From Mycobacterium angelicum (GTDB lineage Bacteria; Actinomycetota; Actinomycetes; Mycobacteriales; Mycobacteriaceae): 64,000 nucleotides of DNA. The position numbers and the translations under genes were made by a program. A model generated the notes under the pieces. That model searched no databases, had not been told where the DNA came from, and saw nothing but the letters and a program-made list of their open reading frames with translations. Location of the stretch: the NCBI RefSeq assembly GCF_002086155.1, contig NZ_MVHE01000004.1, forward strand, positions 124,001 through 188,000. The letters run 5' to 3'. Position 1 is the first letter of the stretch; every line of letters begins with the position of its first letter. Below are positions 1 to 9,256 of this stretch, in pieces.

Positions 1-65
1 GCTACCAATTGCAGCGCGGTGAGGCCCCTGGCCAGGGTCTGCGATCCCGCCTGAGCCCCCGTCAC
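1..65 (-). CDS. IclR-family regulator, N-terminal fragment (cut by left edge)
   Basis: Reading leftwards from a GTG at 65, the first 21 codons give a peptide containing SQTLARGLTALQLV, the opening of the winged-helix domain in IclR-type regulators. The rest lies outside the window. It is divergent from an mhp-like catabolic operon, and MhpR, the activator of the E. coli mhp genes, is also an IclR protein, so control of the neighbouring operon is a reasonable inference. No clear ribosome-binding site is visible before the GTG, so the start could lie further upstream. Identification rests on a short stretch. Confidence 0.55.
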   Translation of the reverse strand, partial: MTGAQAGSQTLARGLTALQLV

Positions 66-104
66 AGGCTTGACAGACCCAGACGCGCGGGCGAAGCTCT
101 ATAT

Positions 105-128
105 ATATCGCACATTAGCGTGCGATAT
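105..128. promoter_or_regulatory. Palindromic operator between IclR gene and mhp-like operon
   Basis: A perfect inverted repeat, ATATCGCAC-N6-GTGCGATAT, lies between the divergent regulator and the first operon gene, ending 17 bases before the GTG at 146. The symmetry and position fit a binding site for the divergent IclR-type protein. A TTGACA hexamer at 70-75 is a possible -35 element, but no well-spaced -10 was recognised. The operator role is inferred. Confidence 0.6.
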
Positions 129-145
129 TAGCACAGAATGGGACT

Positions 146-1009
146 GTGGTGGAGTTCGAGAGCGTTTGGAGTGATCTGCAGGGCGTTGGGTTCCAGCAGG
201 GCTATCTGGACGCGGGCGGAATCCGGACTCGTTACCTGCGCGCGGGTGAACCCGGCAAACCGGTGTTGGTGTTGCTGCACGGGTCCGGCGGCCACGCCGA
301 GGCGTATGTTCGCAACCTGGCAGCGCACGCCGAGCATTTCTGGACCTGGTCGATCGACATGCTGGGCCACGGCTATACGGATAAGCCGGGCCATCCGCTG
401 GAAATCCACCACTACGTCGAACACCTGATGGCGGTAGTCCGCGCCATCGGGGTGGCGCGGATCAGCCTGTCCGGCGAATCGCTGGGAGGCTGGGTGGCCG
501 CACGCGCCGCGGTGGACCACCCGGACGTGATCGACCGGCTCGTCCTGAACACCGCCGGCGGATCACAGGCCGACCCGGCGGTGATGCAGCGGATCATCAC
601 GTTGTCGATGGCGGCCGCCGAGGACCCCACTTGGGAGACCGTGCAGGCGCGGATCAAGTGGCTGATGGCCGACAAGTCGAAGAATTACGACGATCTGGTG
701 GCCAGCCGGCAACGGATCTACCGTCAACCGGGATTCGTTGCGGCGATGCGCGACATCATGGCACTGCAGGACCCGCAGATCCGGGCCCGAAACCTGTTGG
801 GGCCAGCGGAATACGGCGTCATCACCGCCCCCACCCTGGTGCTCTGGACCAGTCATGACCCCACCGCTGACGTGCCCGAGGGCCGCCGCATCGCGTCGAT
901 GATCCCGGGTGCGCGCTTCGAGGTGATGACGGGCTGCGGTCACTGGCCGCAGTATGAGGACGCCAAGACCTTCAACCGCCTGCACCTCGATTTCCTGCTG
1001 GGTCGTTGA
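146..1009 (+). CDS. Alpha/beta hydrolase, MhpC-like meta-cleavage product hydrolase
   Basis: This 287-residue protein has the alpha/beta-hydrolase layout: oxyanion-hole motif HGSGG (about 45-49), nucleophile elbow GESLGG with Ser112, acid candidate Asp238 in TSHDPT, and His266 in GCGHWPQ. It resembles C-C bond hydrolases of the MhpC/HsaD/BphD group, which split the ring-fission product of extradiol dioxygenases; a dioxygenase of that kind lies two genes downstream. Tandem GTG codons open the frame. The stop overlaps the next start (TGATG). It is first in an eight-gene operon. The C-C hydrolase role comes from family and context; an esterase function is possible. Confidence 0.8.
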   Translation: MVEFESVWSDLQGVGFQQGYLDAGGIRTRYLRAGEPGKPVLVLLHGSGGHAEAYVRNLAAHAEHFWTWSIDMLGHGYTDKPGHPLEIHHYVEHLMAVVRAIGVARISLSGESLGGWVAARAAVDHPDVIDRLVLNTAGGSQADPAVMQRIITLSMAAAEDPTWETVQARIKWLMADKSKNYDDLVASRQRIYRQPGFVAAMRDIMALQDPQIRARNLLGPAEYGVITAPTLVLWTSHDPTADVPEGRRIASMIPGARFEVMTGCGHWPQYEDAKTFNRLHLDFLLGR

Positions 1010-2694
1010 TGGCCGCGGTCGATGTGCTGGTGGTAGGCGCGGGCCCGGTCGGGTTGACCCTGGCCAATATCCTTGGCCGGCAAGGTGTTCGGACGCTGGT
1101 CGTCGACGAACGCGCCACGCTCATCGACTACCCGCGCGGTGTGGGGCTGGACGACGAGGCATTGCGTACCTTTCAGTCGATCGGTCTGGTCGAGCGCATC
1201 CTGCCGCACACCGTGCCCAACCAGATTCTGCGGTTCGTCGACGCCAAACGCCGTGTGCTGGCCGAAATGGCCCCGCCCGACGCGCGTTTCGGCTGGCCGA
1301 AGCGCAATGGCTTCGTGCAGCCGCTCGTCGATGCCGAATTGCTGGCCGGTTTGGACAGATTCGAGCATGTCGAAGTGTGGTGGAGTCGCCCGATGACGTC
1401 GTGCCAGCAAGACGGTGACGCGGTGACCGTCGAACTCGGCGGTGACGGCGAGGCCGCTACGGTAGGCGCCCGCTACGTCGTCGGCTGCGATGGCGGTCGC
1501 AGCGCGACGCGCCGGATGATGGGGGTGTCGTTCGACGGGACGACGTCCTCGACCCGGTGGCTGGTCGTCGACATCGCCAACGATCCGCTCGGTCACCCCA
1601 ACAGCGAGGTCGGTGCCGACCCGGAACGTCCCTATGCGTCGATCTCGATCGCGCACGGAATTCGCCGGTTCGAGTTCATGATTCACGCCGACGAGACCGA
1701 CGAGCAGGCGCAGGATCCGGCCTTCCTGACGCGCATGCTGGCGCGGCTGGTGCCGCATCCGGACCGGGTCGACGTGATCCGGCGCCGCGTCTACACCCAT
1801 CACTCGCGGATCGCCGGCGCGTTCCGCAGCGGGCGGCTGCTGCTGGCCGGCGACGCCGCGCATCTGATGCCGGTGTGGCAGGGGCAGGGCTACAACAGCG
1901 GTATCCGGGACGCCGCGAACCTGGGCTGGAAGCTGGCGGCCGTAGTGACTGGCCGGGCCGGTGACGCGCTGCTGGACACCTACGATGTGGAGCGCCGCAA
2001 GCATGCCCGGGCGATGATCGACCTGTCCACCATGGTGGGCCGGGTGATCTCGCCCACCAACCGCCGGGTGACCACGGCCCGGGATCTGCTGGTGCGCTCT
2101 GCTTCAATTGTCCCGTCGCTCAAGCGCTATGTGCTCGAGATGCGGTTCAAGCCGATGCCACGTTACGAGCGCGGCGCGGTGGTGCACACCGACCCCGGCG
2201 ACCCGTCCTCGCCCGTCGGCACGTTGTTCATCCAGCCCCGCGTCGATACCCGCACCCAGCAGGACGTGCTGCTCGACGACGTGCTCGGCGATTGGTTCGC
2301 GGTGTTGTGCTGGAACAACAACCCGCGCAAGATCCTCGGCGAGGACGCTTTCGGTGGCTGGAAGTCGTTGGGCGCCAGGCTGGTAACCGTCCGCCCGCTG
2401 GTCGGAATGCAGTGGACCGGGCAGGACGATCCGGACGTCCTCATAGTGGGCGATCGCACGGGTGAGCTCAAGGCGTGGTTCGACGCCCACCAGGAATCGG
2501 TGTTGTTCCTGCGCCCGGATCGCTGCATCGCCGGCGCTTGTATCGCCCAGCTCGCTGCGGAGCTGAGCGCATCGCTGGTCGATGCGCTCACACTTACTCC
2601 CGGAGGAGGTGAATCCGACCGTGCCACTGGCTCTTTGCTGTATGTCACACAGCCCGCTGCTGAATCTACCGGGGCCGCCGCAGGATCTGCTTGA
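1009..2694 (+). CDS. MhpA-like FAD-dependent aromatic hydroxylase
   Basis: A 561-residue flavoprotein monooxygenase of the PheA/MhpA type, close to the length of 3-(3-hydroxyphenyl)propionate hydroxylase. It opens with the dinucleotide-binding motif [10 protein letters not shown], has the mid-protein [10 protein letters not shown] segment, the FAD ribityl motif [14 protein letters not shown], and a C-terminal thioredoxin-like extension. It should hydroxylate a phenolic ring next to an existing hydroxyl, using NAD(P)H and O2, to make the catechol for the dioxygenase downstream. ATG 1009 overlaps the previous stop; a TTG directly before it is less likely. Its end overlaps the next gene by 74 bases. 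The true phenolic substrate is unknown. Confidence 0.85.
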   Translation: MAAVDVLVVGAGPVGLTLANILGRQGVRTLVVDERATLIDYPRGVGLDDEALRTFQSIGLVERILPHTVPNQILRFVDAKRRVLAEMAPPDARFGWPKRNGFVQPLVDAELLAGLDRFEHVEVWWSRPMTSCQQDGDAVTVELGGDGEAATVGARYVVGCDGGRSATRRMMGVSFDGTTSSTRWLVVDIANDPLGHPNSEVGADPERPYASISIAHGIRRFEFMIHADETDEQAQDPAFLTRMLARLVPHPDRVDVIRRRVYTHHSRIAGAFRSGRLLLAGDAAHLMPVWQGQGYNSGIRDAANLGWKLAAVVTGRAGDALLDTYDVERRKHARAMIDLSTMVGRVISPTNRRVTTARDLLVRSASIVPSLKRYVLEMRFKPMPRYERGAVVHTDPGDPSSPVGTLFIQPRVDTRTQQDVLLDDVLGDWFAVLCWNNNPRKILGEDAFGGWKSLGARLVTVRPLVGMQWTGQDDPDVLIVGDRTGELKAWFDAHQESVLFLRPDRCIAGACIAQLAAELSASLVDALTLTPGGGESDRATGSLLYVTQPAAESTGAAAGSA

Positions 2695-3562
2695 CGACGT
2701 CGATGCCGCTATAGGCCAGGCGCGCGAGTTCGTCAGCGACTACGACCCCGAGCTGGTCGTCGTCTTCGCGCCGGATCACTACAACGGGTTCTTCTACAAG
2801 GTGATGCCACCGTACTGTATCGGGTTGCGCGCCAACGGAGTTGGTGACTACGGCACGCACGCAGGTCCGCTCGACGTCCCCGGGGAGCTCGCCGCGGAAT
2901 GCGCGAAGGCCGTGCTCGCGGCGGGTGTCGACGTCGCGGTGTCGGCGGGCATGGATGTCGATCACGGCACCGTGCAGCCGCTGCAGAAGCTGTTCGGTTC
3001 GGCCACGGCCGTCCCGGTGATCCCGATCTTCATCAACGCGATCGGCGTTCCGTTGGGACCGCTGCATCGCTGCCGGGCGCTAGGCACCGCGGCCGGCGAG
3101 TTCCTGGCAACACTGGACAAGCGGGTGCTGCTACTCGGGTCGGGGGGACTATCGCACAGTCCTCCGGTGCCCACGCTGGACACCGCCGGTCCGGCGGTGA
3201 TCGACCGGATCGTCCATGGCCAACCGATGACCTCCGAGCAGCGCCAAGCTCGCCAGACCGCGGTGATCGATGCGGCCCGCAACTTCGCCGGAGGCGACAG
3301 CGACCTGCAACCGCTCAACCCGGCCTGGGATCAGCACTTCCTGGAGGTCGTCGACGGCGGACACCTCGCCGATCTGGACCACTGGTCCAACTCGTTCGTC
3401 GTCCATGAGGGCGGCACCTCCGCGCATGAAATCAGAACATGGGTGGCGGCTTTCGCGGCTCTGGCCACGGCGGGCCGTTATCAGACCGCGGTGCGTTACT
3501 ACAAGCAGGCCCCGGACCTGATCGCCGGGTTCGCGATCAGAACGGCGGCGCCGGTCGCATGA
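2621..3562 (+). CDS. MhpB-like extradiol catechol dioxygenase (LigB superfamily)
   Basis: A 313-residue class III extradiol dioxygenase resembling 2,3-dihydroxyphenylpropionate 1,2-dioxygenase. Likely iron-site and catalytic histidines sit in CMSHSPLLN near the N terminus, [18 protein letters not shown] and [10 protein letters not shown]. It would open a catechol ring next to the hydroxyls, giving the substrate of the MhpC-like hydrolase. GTG 2621 is preferred because GGAGGAGGT stands at 2602-2610; an upstream in-frame start at 2582 lies deep inside the preceding gene. Stop and next start overlap as ATGA. Confidence 0.85.
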   Translation: MPLALCCMSHSPLLNLPGPPQDLLDDVDAAIGQAREFVSDYDPELVVVFAPDHYNGFFYKVMPPYCIGLRANGVGDYGTHAGPLDVPGELAAECAKAVLAAGVDVAVSAGMDVDHGTVQPLQKLFGSATAVPVIPIFINAIGVPLGPLHRCRALGTAAGEFLATLDKRVLLLGSGGLSHSPPVPTLDTAGPAVIDRIVHGQPMTSEQRQARQTAVIDAARNFAGGDSDLQPLNPAWDQHFLEVVDGGHLADLDHWSNSFVVHEGGTSAHEIRTWVAAFAALATAGRYQTAVRYYKQAPDLIAGFAIRTAAPVA

Positions 3563-5289
3563 GTGCTGAACTTGTCGGCGACTTCGATCACCTGGTGGAC
3601 GTGCTGGTGGTCGGCTCCGGCGGTGGCGGCATGACAGCCGCACTGACCGCTGCGGCAGCCGGACTCGACGTGCTGGTGGTGGAAAAGTCCGGTCAGTTCG
3701 GCGGCTCCACCGCCCTGTCGGGCGGCGGCATCTGGGTGCCGGGCGCGCCTGCCCAGCGCAGAGCGGGCTATGTCCCCGACCCCGAGGACGTGGTTGGTTA
3801 CCTGAGCCGGATCACCGACGGCCTGGTCAGTGAACGGCGCATCCGGCAATACGTCGAGTCGGCGCCGCAGATGCTGGAGTTTCTGGAAAATCTCAGCCCC
3901 TGGCTGGAATTCGTGTGGAAGCCGGGCTACGCCGACTACTATCCCGAACTGCCGGGCGGTTCCGAGCTGGGCAGCACCATCAACGTGCCGCCCATTGATC
4001 TGCGCAAGCTGGGTGACGACGAGGACAAACTGCTCAAGCCGCTGGCGCTGGCGCCTAATGGAATATGGTTGGGCCCCAGGGAATTACGGTCCTTCTACCG
4101 GATCCGCCAGTCGTGGGCGGGGAAAGGCGTGCTGGTTAAGCTGGTTTCGCGCATGGTGCGGGCCAGGCTTTTCGGGGAGCGCGTCGCGGCGATCGGGCAG
4201 TCGCTGGCGGCGCGGCTGCGGCTGGCAATGAAGGACCGCGAAATTCCGCTGTGGCTGAATTCGCCGCTGGCGGAGTTGCTTACCGACGCCGATGGATCGG
4301 TGACCGGCGCCTTGCTGGATCGCAACGGCACTACGCAGCGCATCGGGGCACAGCGCGGGGTGATCCTGGCCTCCGGCGGTTTCGACCATGATCTGGCGTG
4401 GCGCAAAGAGCACCAACCACTCGTCGACCAAGACTGGAGCTTCGGGAACCCCGCGTCGATGGGCGACGGCATCCGGGCGGGCCAGCGCGTCGGCGCCGCC
4501 GCCGACCTGCTGGACGAGGCGTGGTGGTTTCCTGCCATCCAATGGCCGGACGGCCGAATGCAATTCATGCTCAACGAAAGGATGATGCCGGCCCAGTTCA
4601 TCGTCAACGGCGACGGCAAGCGCTTCATCAACGAGGCCGCGCCGTACATGGATTTCGGCCACGCCATGATCGAGGGCCAAAAGTCCGGGGTCACCCACAT
4701 CCCGTGCTGGCTGGTGACCGATCACCGCTCCTTCAACCGCTACGTGGTCGGCGGCCACCTGCCGATCCCGAAGATCCCGGGCGCGCCAGTACCCACCGGC
4801 CGCAAGGTACCGGCGGCCTGGCTGGACTCCGGTGTGGTCAAGGCCGCGTCCAGCTGGGACGAACTTGCCAGCAAGATCGGCGTACCGGCTGACGAATTCC
4901 TAACGACCGCAAGGCGTTTCAACGAGCTGGCGCGCAAGGGCCACGACGACGACTTCAACCGCGGCGACAGCAGCTACGACAACTACTACGGCGACCCGAC
5001 CCTACCCAACCCCAACCTGTATCCGCTGGGCGATCCGCCGTATTACGCGTTCCGCATCGTGCTCGGCGATCTGGGCACCTCCGGCGGCCTGCGCACCGAC
5101 GAATACGCCCGGGTGTTGCGGCCCGACGACACCGTGGTGCGCGGGCTCTATGCGGTGGGGAATACCAGCGCGCCGGTGATGGGCCGCAGCTATGCCGGTG
5201 CCGGCGCCACCATCGGGCCGGCCATGACATTCGGCTTTGTCGCAGCCAAACACGCTGCGACGCAGACCTTTAATGCTCATAGGAGGTAA
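3559..5289 (+). CDS. FAD-binding dehydrogenase, 3-ketosteroid delta1-dehydrogenase-like
   Basis: A 576-residue flavoprotein of the fumarate reductase/KstD superfamily. FAD motif GSGGGG (about 19-24) is followed by [18 protein letters not shown], typical of the family, and the C-terminal FAD segment includes [18 protein letters not shown]. KstD enzymes introduce a double bond in the steroid A ring; many mycobacterial paralogues act on unknown alicyclic ketones. Its place behind a hydroxylase-dioxygenase pair suggests a ring-desaturation step, perhaps aromatising an alicyclic substrate. ATG 3559 overlaps the preceding stop. It ends four bases before the next start, with that gene's AGGAGGT at 5281-5287 inside its 3' end. 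Confidence 0.75.
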   Translation: MSAELVGDFDHLVDVLVVGSGGGGMTAALTAAAAGLDVLVVEKSGQFGGSTALSGGGIWVPGAPAQRRAGYVPDPEDVVGYLSRITDGLVSERRIRQYVESAPQMLEFLENLSPWLEFVWKPGYADYYPELPGGSELGSTINVPPIDLRKLGDDEDKLLKPLALAPNGIWLGPRELRSFYRIRQSWAGKGVLVKLVSRMVRARLFGERVAAIGQSLAARLRLAMKDREIPLWLNSPLAELLTDADGSVTGALLDRNGTTQRIGAQRGVILASGGFDHDLAWRKEHQPLVDQDWSFGNPASMGDGIRAGQRVGAAADLLDEAWWFPAIQWPDGRMQFMLNERMMPAQFIVNGDGKRFINEAAPYMDFGHAMIEGQKSGVTHIPCWLVTDHRSFNRYVVGGHLPIPKIPGAPVPTGRKVPAAWLDSGVVKAASSWDELASKIGVPADEFLTTARRFNELARKGHDDDFNRGDSSYDNYYGDPTLPNPNLYPLGDPPYYAFRIVLGDLGTSGGLRTDEYARVLRPDDTVVRGLYAVGNTSAPVMGRSYAGAGATIGPAMTFGFVAAKHAATQTFNAHRR

Positions 5290-5293
5290 CTGG

Positions 5294-6604
5294 ATGAGGA
5301 TTTCACTGTTCTACGAGTTCGCGTTGCCGCGGCCCTGGGCCCCCGACGACGAGTGCCAGATGCTGCAGGATTGCCTGGACGAAGTAGAAGCCGCCGACAA
5401 GGCGGGCTTTTCCACGGTTTGGCTTACCGAGCACCACTTCCTTGAGGAGTATTGTCACTCCACCGCGCCGGAGATGTTCTTGGCCGCGGCCAGCCAGCGC
5501 ACCAAGTACATCCGGCTGGGCTTCGGCATCATGCACCTTCCGCCGGCGGTCAACCATCCCGCCCGGGTGGCCGAGCGGATCGCCACCCTCGACCTGATAT
5601 CCAACGGGCGCGTCGAATTCGGCACCGGGGAATCCTCGTCCGTCGGCGAACTCGGCGGATTCAACATCGACCCGGCCGACAAGCGCGCGCAATGGGAGGA
5701 AGCCCTCGAGGTCGCGATCCGCTGCATGATCGAGGAGCCGTTCACCGGATTCAAGGGTGAGCACATCCAGATGCCCGCCCGCAATGTCGTTCCCAAGCCG
5801 CTGCAGAAGCCGCACCCGCCGGTGTGGGTCGCCTGCACGCGACCGGCCAGCGTGCAGATGGCCGCCCAAAAGGCCATCGGCGCACTGAGTTTCGCCTATA
5901 CCGGCCCCGGGCCGCTAGCCGAGCGGGTCAATGGCTACTACAAGGAGTTCGAGGAGAACGGCGTCCCCGTCACCCCGGCGATCAACCCGAACATCCTGGC
6001 CATCGGTGGTGACCTGTCGATGATGGTCGCCAAAACCGACGAGCAGGCGCTGCAGCGTCTCGGGCAGGGCGGCGGCTTCTTCTCGTTCGGAATCATGCAT
6101 TACTACATGACAGGTGTGCACACCCCTGGGCGCACCGGAGTGTGGGACCGGTATCTGGAAGAGGTGGAAAAGGATCCGACGCTGGCCTACGGACCCGGCC
6201 GCGGCGCGATCGGTTCACCGGCCACCGTGCGCGAGTTCCTGCGGGGCTACGAAGAGAGCGGCGTCGACGAGATCATTCTGCTGCTCAACCCGCGCAGTCA
6301 TGAAGGCACCATGGAGTCCATCGAGTTGATGGGCAAAGAGGTGTTGCCCGAATTCATCGAGCGTGAGGCGAAGGCGGTAGCCGACAAGGCCGCACGCCTG
6401 GCCCCAGTCATCGAAAAAATCGAAGCTCGCCGGCCGGAGTCCAGACCTTTTGAAATCCCGCCATTCGACGAAAACTACTCCTTCGGTGGCCTGCCGACCG
6501 GGCGCGGCGGTAAGTTCACCGCCAGCGAGATCCCCGAGGCCATGGCCGAGATCAACGAGGGCCGCGTGCAGGCGGCGCAGCGTCTCAAGGAGCAGGGCAA
6601 GTGA
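5294..6604 (+). CDS. Luciferase-like (LLM) flavin-dependent monooxygenase
   Basis: A 436-residue member of the bacterial luciferase-like fold, beginning MRISLFYEFALPRPW and containing WLTEHHF, LGFGIMHLP, HPARVAERIATLD and GRVEFGTGES, typical of FMN-dependent LLM oxidoreductases. ATG 5294 has an AGGAGGT site at 5281-5287, so it is preferred to an upstream in-frame start. Such enzymes oxygenate or oxidise small substrates with reduced flavin supplied by a separate reductase; none is visible nearby. F420 use cannot be excluded in Mycobacterium. It lies inside the catabolic operon with 20 bases to the next gene. Confidence 0.8.
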   Translation: MRISLFYEFALPRPWAPDDECQMLQDCLDEVEAADKAGFSTVWLTEHHFLEEYCHSTAPEMFLAAASQRTKYIRLGFGIMHLPPAVNHPARVAERIATLDLISNGRVEFGTGESSSVGELGGFNIDPADKRAQWEEALEVAIRCMIEEPFTGFKGEHIQMPARNVVPKPLQKPHPPVWVACTRPASVQMAAQKAIGALSFAYTGPGPLAERVNGYYKEFEENGVPVTPAINPNILAIGGDLSMMVAKTDEQALQRLGQGGGFFSFGIMHYYMTGVHTPGRTGVWDRYLEEVEKDPTLAYGPGRGAIGSPATVREFLRGYEESGVDEIILLLNPRSHEGTMESIELMGKEVLPEFIEREAKAVADKAARLAPVIEKIEARRPESRPFEIPPFDENYSFGGLPTGRGGKFTASEIPEAMAEINEGRVQAAQRLKEQGK

Positions 6605-6624
6605 TACGGAAACACGGCTGACCG

Positions 6625-7452
6625 TTGGACGAACTGTGGCGCTACGACGGCCGCCGTGCCGTGGTGACCGGATGTGCCTCTGGCATCGGCGCGCAGGTGG
6701 TACAGCAGCTCACCGAACTGGGCGCACACGTCGTCGGACTGGACAAACGCCGGCCCCCCTTCGCGCTCAACGACTTTCACGAAGTTGACCTGGCCGACCC
6801 GGCGTCGATCGACCAGGCCGTCGCGTCCATCGGTGGGCCAATCGATGCCCTGTTCAATGTCGCCGGTGTCTCATCGGGCATCGGCGACCCGCCGCTGATT
6901 GTCACCACCAACTTCCTGGGACTGCGCCACATCACTGAGGCGCTGATCCCGCAGATGGCCGCCGGCTCGGCGATCGTGAGCGTCTCGTCGCTCGCGGCAT
7001 CGGGGTATCGCGATCACCTGCGACAGGTCGCTCCGCTGCTGAACACCGCCACGATGCAGGACGGCATTCAGTGGTGTGCCGCCAACCCCGACGCGCTGGG
7101 CAGCGGCTACCAATTGTCCAAGGAAGCAGTCATTCTCTACACCATGCGCAGTGTCACAGCTCTCGGCGCGCGCGGCATCCGGATCAACTGCACCGGTCCC
7201 GGCGTCACCGAAACGCCGATCCTCGACCAGTTGCGCACCGCATACGGACCTGAATTCCTCGACGACATCGCCAAGCCGCTGGGCCGGGTTTCGGATCCCG
7301 CCGAGCAGGCCGCCGTGCTGCTGTTTCTGAATAGTCCTGCGGCCGGTTATATTTCGGGTCAAGTCGTGTGGGTCGACGGCGGGAATGTCGGCGCGACGAT
7401 AGCCCGCGACCTCCCGGAAGAACAGGAAGGAGTGGATCCGTGGCCAGCATGA
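6625..7452 (+). CDS. SDR-family oxidoreductase (3-alpha-hydroxysteroid dehydrogenase-like)
   Basis: A 275-residue short-chain dehydrogenase. The cofactor motif TGCASGIG lies about 15 residues in, the active site has VSVSSLAAS for the serine and YQLSK for Tyr/Lys, and VWVDGG near the end is the usual C-terminal signature. The region between Ser and Tyr is extended, as in 3-alpha-hydroxysteroid dehydrogenase-type SDRs. It likely interconverts an alcohol and a ketone in the same pathway as its neighbours. The start is a TTG and therefore uncertain. The 3' end overlaps the next gene, whose ribosome site it contains. Confidence 0.75.
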   Translation: MDELWRYDGRRAVVTGCASGIGAQVVQQLTELGAHVVGLDKRRPPFALNDFHEVDLADPASIDQAVASIGGPIDALFNVAGVSSGIGDPPLIVTTNFLGLRHITEALIPQMAAGSAIVSVSSLAASGYRDHLRQVAPLLNTATMQDGIQWCAANPDALGSGYQLSKEAVILYTMRSVTALGARGIRINCTGPGVTETPILDQLRTAYGPEFLDDIAKPLGRVSDPAEQAAVLLFLNSPAAGYISGQVVWVDGGNVGATIARDLPEEQEGVDPWPA

Positions 7453-8429
7453 CCGACTTTCGCAAGGCCGCTCGCGATGTCAGCAACTGGGGCCGGTGGG
7501 GGGAGGACGACGAGCTGGGCACCCTCAACTTCATCACTGCCGAGAAGGTCCGCCAGGCCGCCGCGCTGGTCCGCCACGGCAAGGTGTTCCCGCTTGGGGT
7601 GGAGTTCGGCTCCTCAGGACCGCAGGGCGCCTTCGGGTTTCGGCACAACCCCATCCATGTGATGACCATCGACGGCGGGGACGCCGAAACACTGGCCCGC
7701 TACGGGCCGGGCTGGACTCAGAATCCGACCGCCGACCAGATGGGCAACTACCTGGTGGACAATCCGTTCCGCTTCAACGACGACATGATCATCATGCCGT
7801 TGCAGGCGGCCACCCAGTGGGACGCGTTTTCACACGTCTACTACGAGGACCAGCTCTACAACGGCTTCCCGGCCGGTTCGGTGACCAGCCTGGGTGCCTT
7901 TCACTGCGGCATCGACAAGGTGGACAGCAAGGGCATCACGTCGCGCGGGGTGCTGCTGGACCTGGTGCGCCACCGTGGCGCGGAGGTGTTCCTCGAACAC
8001 GGAAACCCGATAACTCCCGAAGAACTCGACGACGTGGTTCGTGCGCAGGGAATGTCCTTGGAGCGCGGCGATATCGTGTTGGTCCGAACCGGTTGGTGGG
8101 CGAGGTTTCTCATGACGGGCAACAAGACCGAACCCTATGCCGGTCTGGATTGGCGATGCGCCCAGTGGCTGCACGATCACGAGATCGCCGCCATCGCCGC
8201 CGACAACCTGCAGGTCGAAGATCCGGTCTCGGGAATCGACGGCCTCTTCTTGCCTTTCCACTTGTTGTGCCTGCGCGACATGGGGCTGATGCTCGGCGAG
8301 TACTGGGACCTCACCGCGCTGGCCGCCGACTGTGCCGCCGACGGCGTGTACGAATTCCAGCTCATTGCGCCGCCTTTGCGGGTCGTCGGCGGCGTTGGCT
8401 CTCCGGTGAATCCGATCGCAATCAAGTGA
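7440..8429 (+). CDS. Cyclase-family hydrolase (kynurenine formamidase-like fold)
   Basis: A 329-residue member of the Cyclase family (Mn/Zn-dependent hydrolases that include kynurenine formamidase). The usual metal motif, HxGTHxDxPxH in classical members, appears here as the divergent TQWDAFSH, followed by HVYYEDQLYNG. Other family blocks are RGVLLDLVRHRG and RGDIVLVRTGWW. GTG 7440 is chosen for its GGAAGGAG at 7425-7432; ATG 7449 is the alternative. In this operon it may hydrolyse a ring-opened or lactone intermediate. Which reaction the variant motif supports is unknown. Confidence 0.75.
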   Translation: MASMTDFRKAARDVSNWGRWGEDDELGTLNFITAEKVRQAAALVRHGKVFPLGVEFGSSGPQGAFGFRHNPIHVMTIDGGDAETLARYGPGWTQNPTADQMGNYLVDNPFRFNDDMIIMPLQAATQWDAFSHVYYEDQLYNGFPAGSVTSLGAFHCGIDKVDSKGITSRGVLLDLVRHRGAEVFLEHGNPITPEELDDVVRAQGMSLERGDIVLVRTGWWARFLMTGNKTEPYAGLDWRCAQWLHDHEIAAIAADNLQVEDPVSGIDGLFLPFHLLCLRDMGLMLGEYWDLTALAADCAADGVYEFQLIAPPLRVVGGVGSPVNPIAIK

Positions 8430-9256
8430 TCGGAGTGCAGCGCAGCACCGTCGAGGTCGACGGCCTGCAGACCAGCTACCTGGAAGCCGGCGACGGCGAT
8501 CCGGTGGTCTTGCTGCACGGCGGCGAGTTCGGGGCCAGTGCCGAATTGGGCTGGGAACGCAACATCGCCGCGCTCGCAACGCAATACCGGGTGGTGGCGC
8601 CCGATCAACTCGGATTCGGGCAGAGCGCGAAGGTTATCGACTTCGTCAATAGCAGGGCGATGCGGATTCGCCATGTGGCCCGGTTATGCGGGCTTCTTGG
8701 CATCGACCGAGCGCACTTCGTCGGCAACTCGATGGGCGCGATCAATTTGCTCACCGACGCGACCTCGGAGGCACCGCTGTTGCCGATCCGCAGCATGGCG
8801 ATCATCTGCGGCGGGGGAGAGATCCAGCAGAATCAGCACTTTGCGGCGTTGCAGGAGTACGACGCGAGCCGGCCGGCCATGCGGCGCATCGTCGAGGCGC
8901 TGTTCCATGACGCCGGCTATCCGGCCGACGAGGACTATGTGCGGCGGCGCTACGAGTCGAGTATTGCGCCCGGAGCGTGGGAAGCGGTGGCGGCGGCGCG
9001 TTTTCGCCGGCCCAATGCGGCGCCGGCGAGCATTGCGTCGAGTACGCGGCCCTATGCGCGAATTGCTGTTCCGGCGTTGATCATCGAGGGCGGCAATGAC
9101 AAGTTGCTGCCCGACGGCTGGGCCGCGGAAATCGCCGCTCAGATACCCGGCGGGCGTTCGGTCGTGGTCGACGGCGCCGGGCATTGCCCGCAGATCGAGC
9201 GGTCCGGCGCCGTCAACGAGCTACTGCTGGACTTCTTCCGCCGTCACAGTGTGTAG
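8426..9256 (+). CDS. Alpha/beta hydrolase, second copy in the operon
   Basis: A 276-residue alpha/beta hydrolase with LLHGGEFG (oxyanion hole), nucleophile elbow GNSMGA, acid region EGGNDKLLP and GAGHCPQIE for the catalytic His. It is in the meta-cleavage hydrolase group but differs clearly from the first gene of the operon, so the two probably act on different intermediates. The GTG start overlaps the previous stop (GTGA); GTG 8435 is an alternative. It is the last operon gene and overlaps the convergent multicopper oxidase by 13 bases, leaving no room for a terminator between them. Confidence 0.8.
   Translation: MIGVQRSTVEVDGLQTSYLEAGDGDPVVLLHGGEFGASAELGWERNIAALATQYRVVAPDQLGFGQSAKVIDFVNSRAMRIRHVARLCGLLGIDRAHFVGNSMGAINLLTDATSEAPLLPIRSMAIICGGGEIQQNQHFAALQEYDASRPAMRRIVEALFHDAGYPADEDYVRRRYESSIAPGAWEAVAAARFRRPNAAPASIASSTRPYARIAVPALIIEGGNDKLLPDGWAAEIAAQIPGGRSVVVDGAGHCPQIERSGAVNELLLDFFRRHSV

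Noticed and set aside
940..2004. Minus-strand frame of 354 codons
   Set aside because: Antisense to the hydroxylase gene, whose FAD motifs are plain; no domain on this strand.
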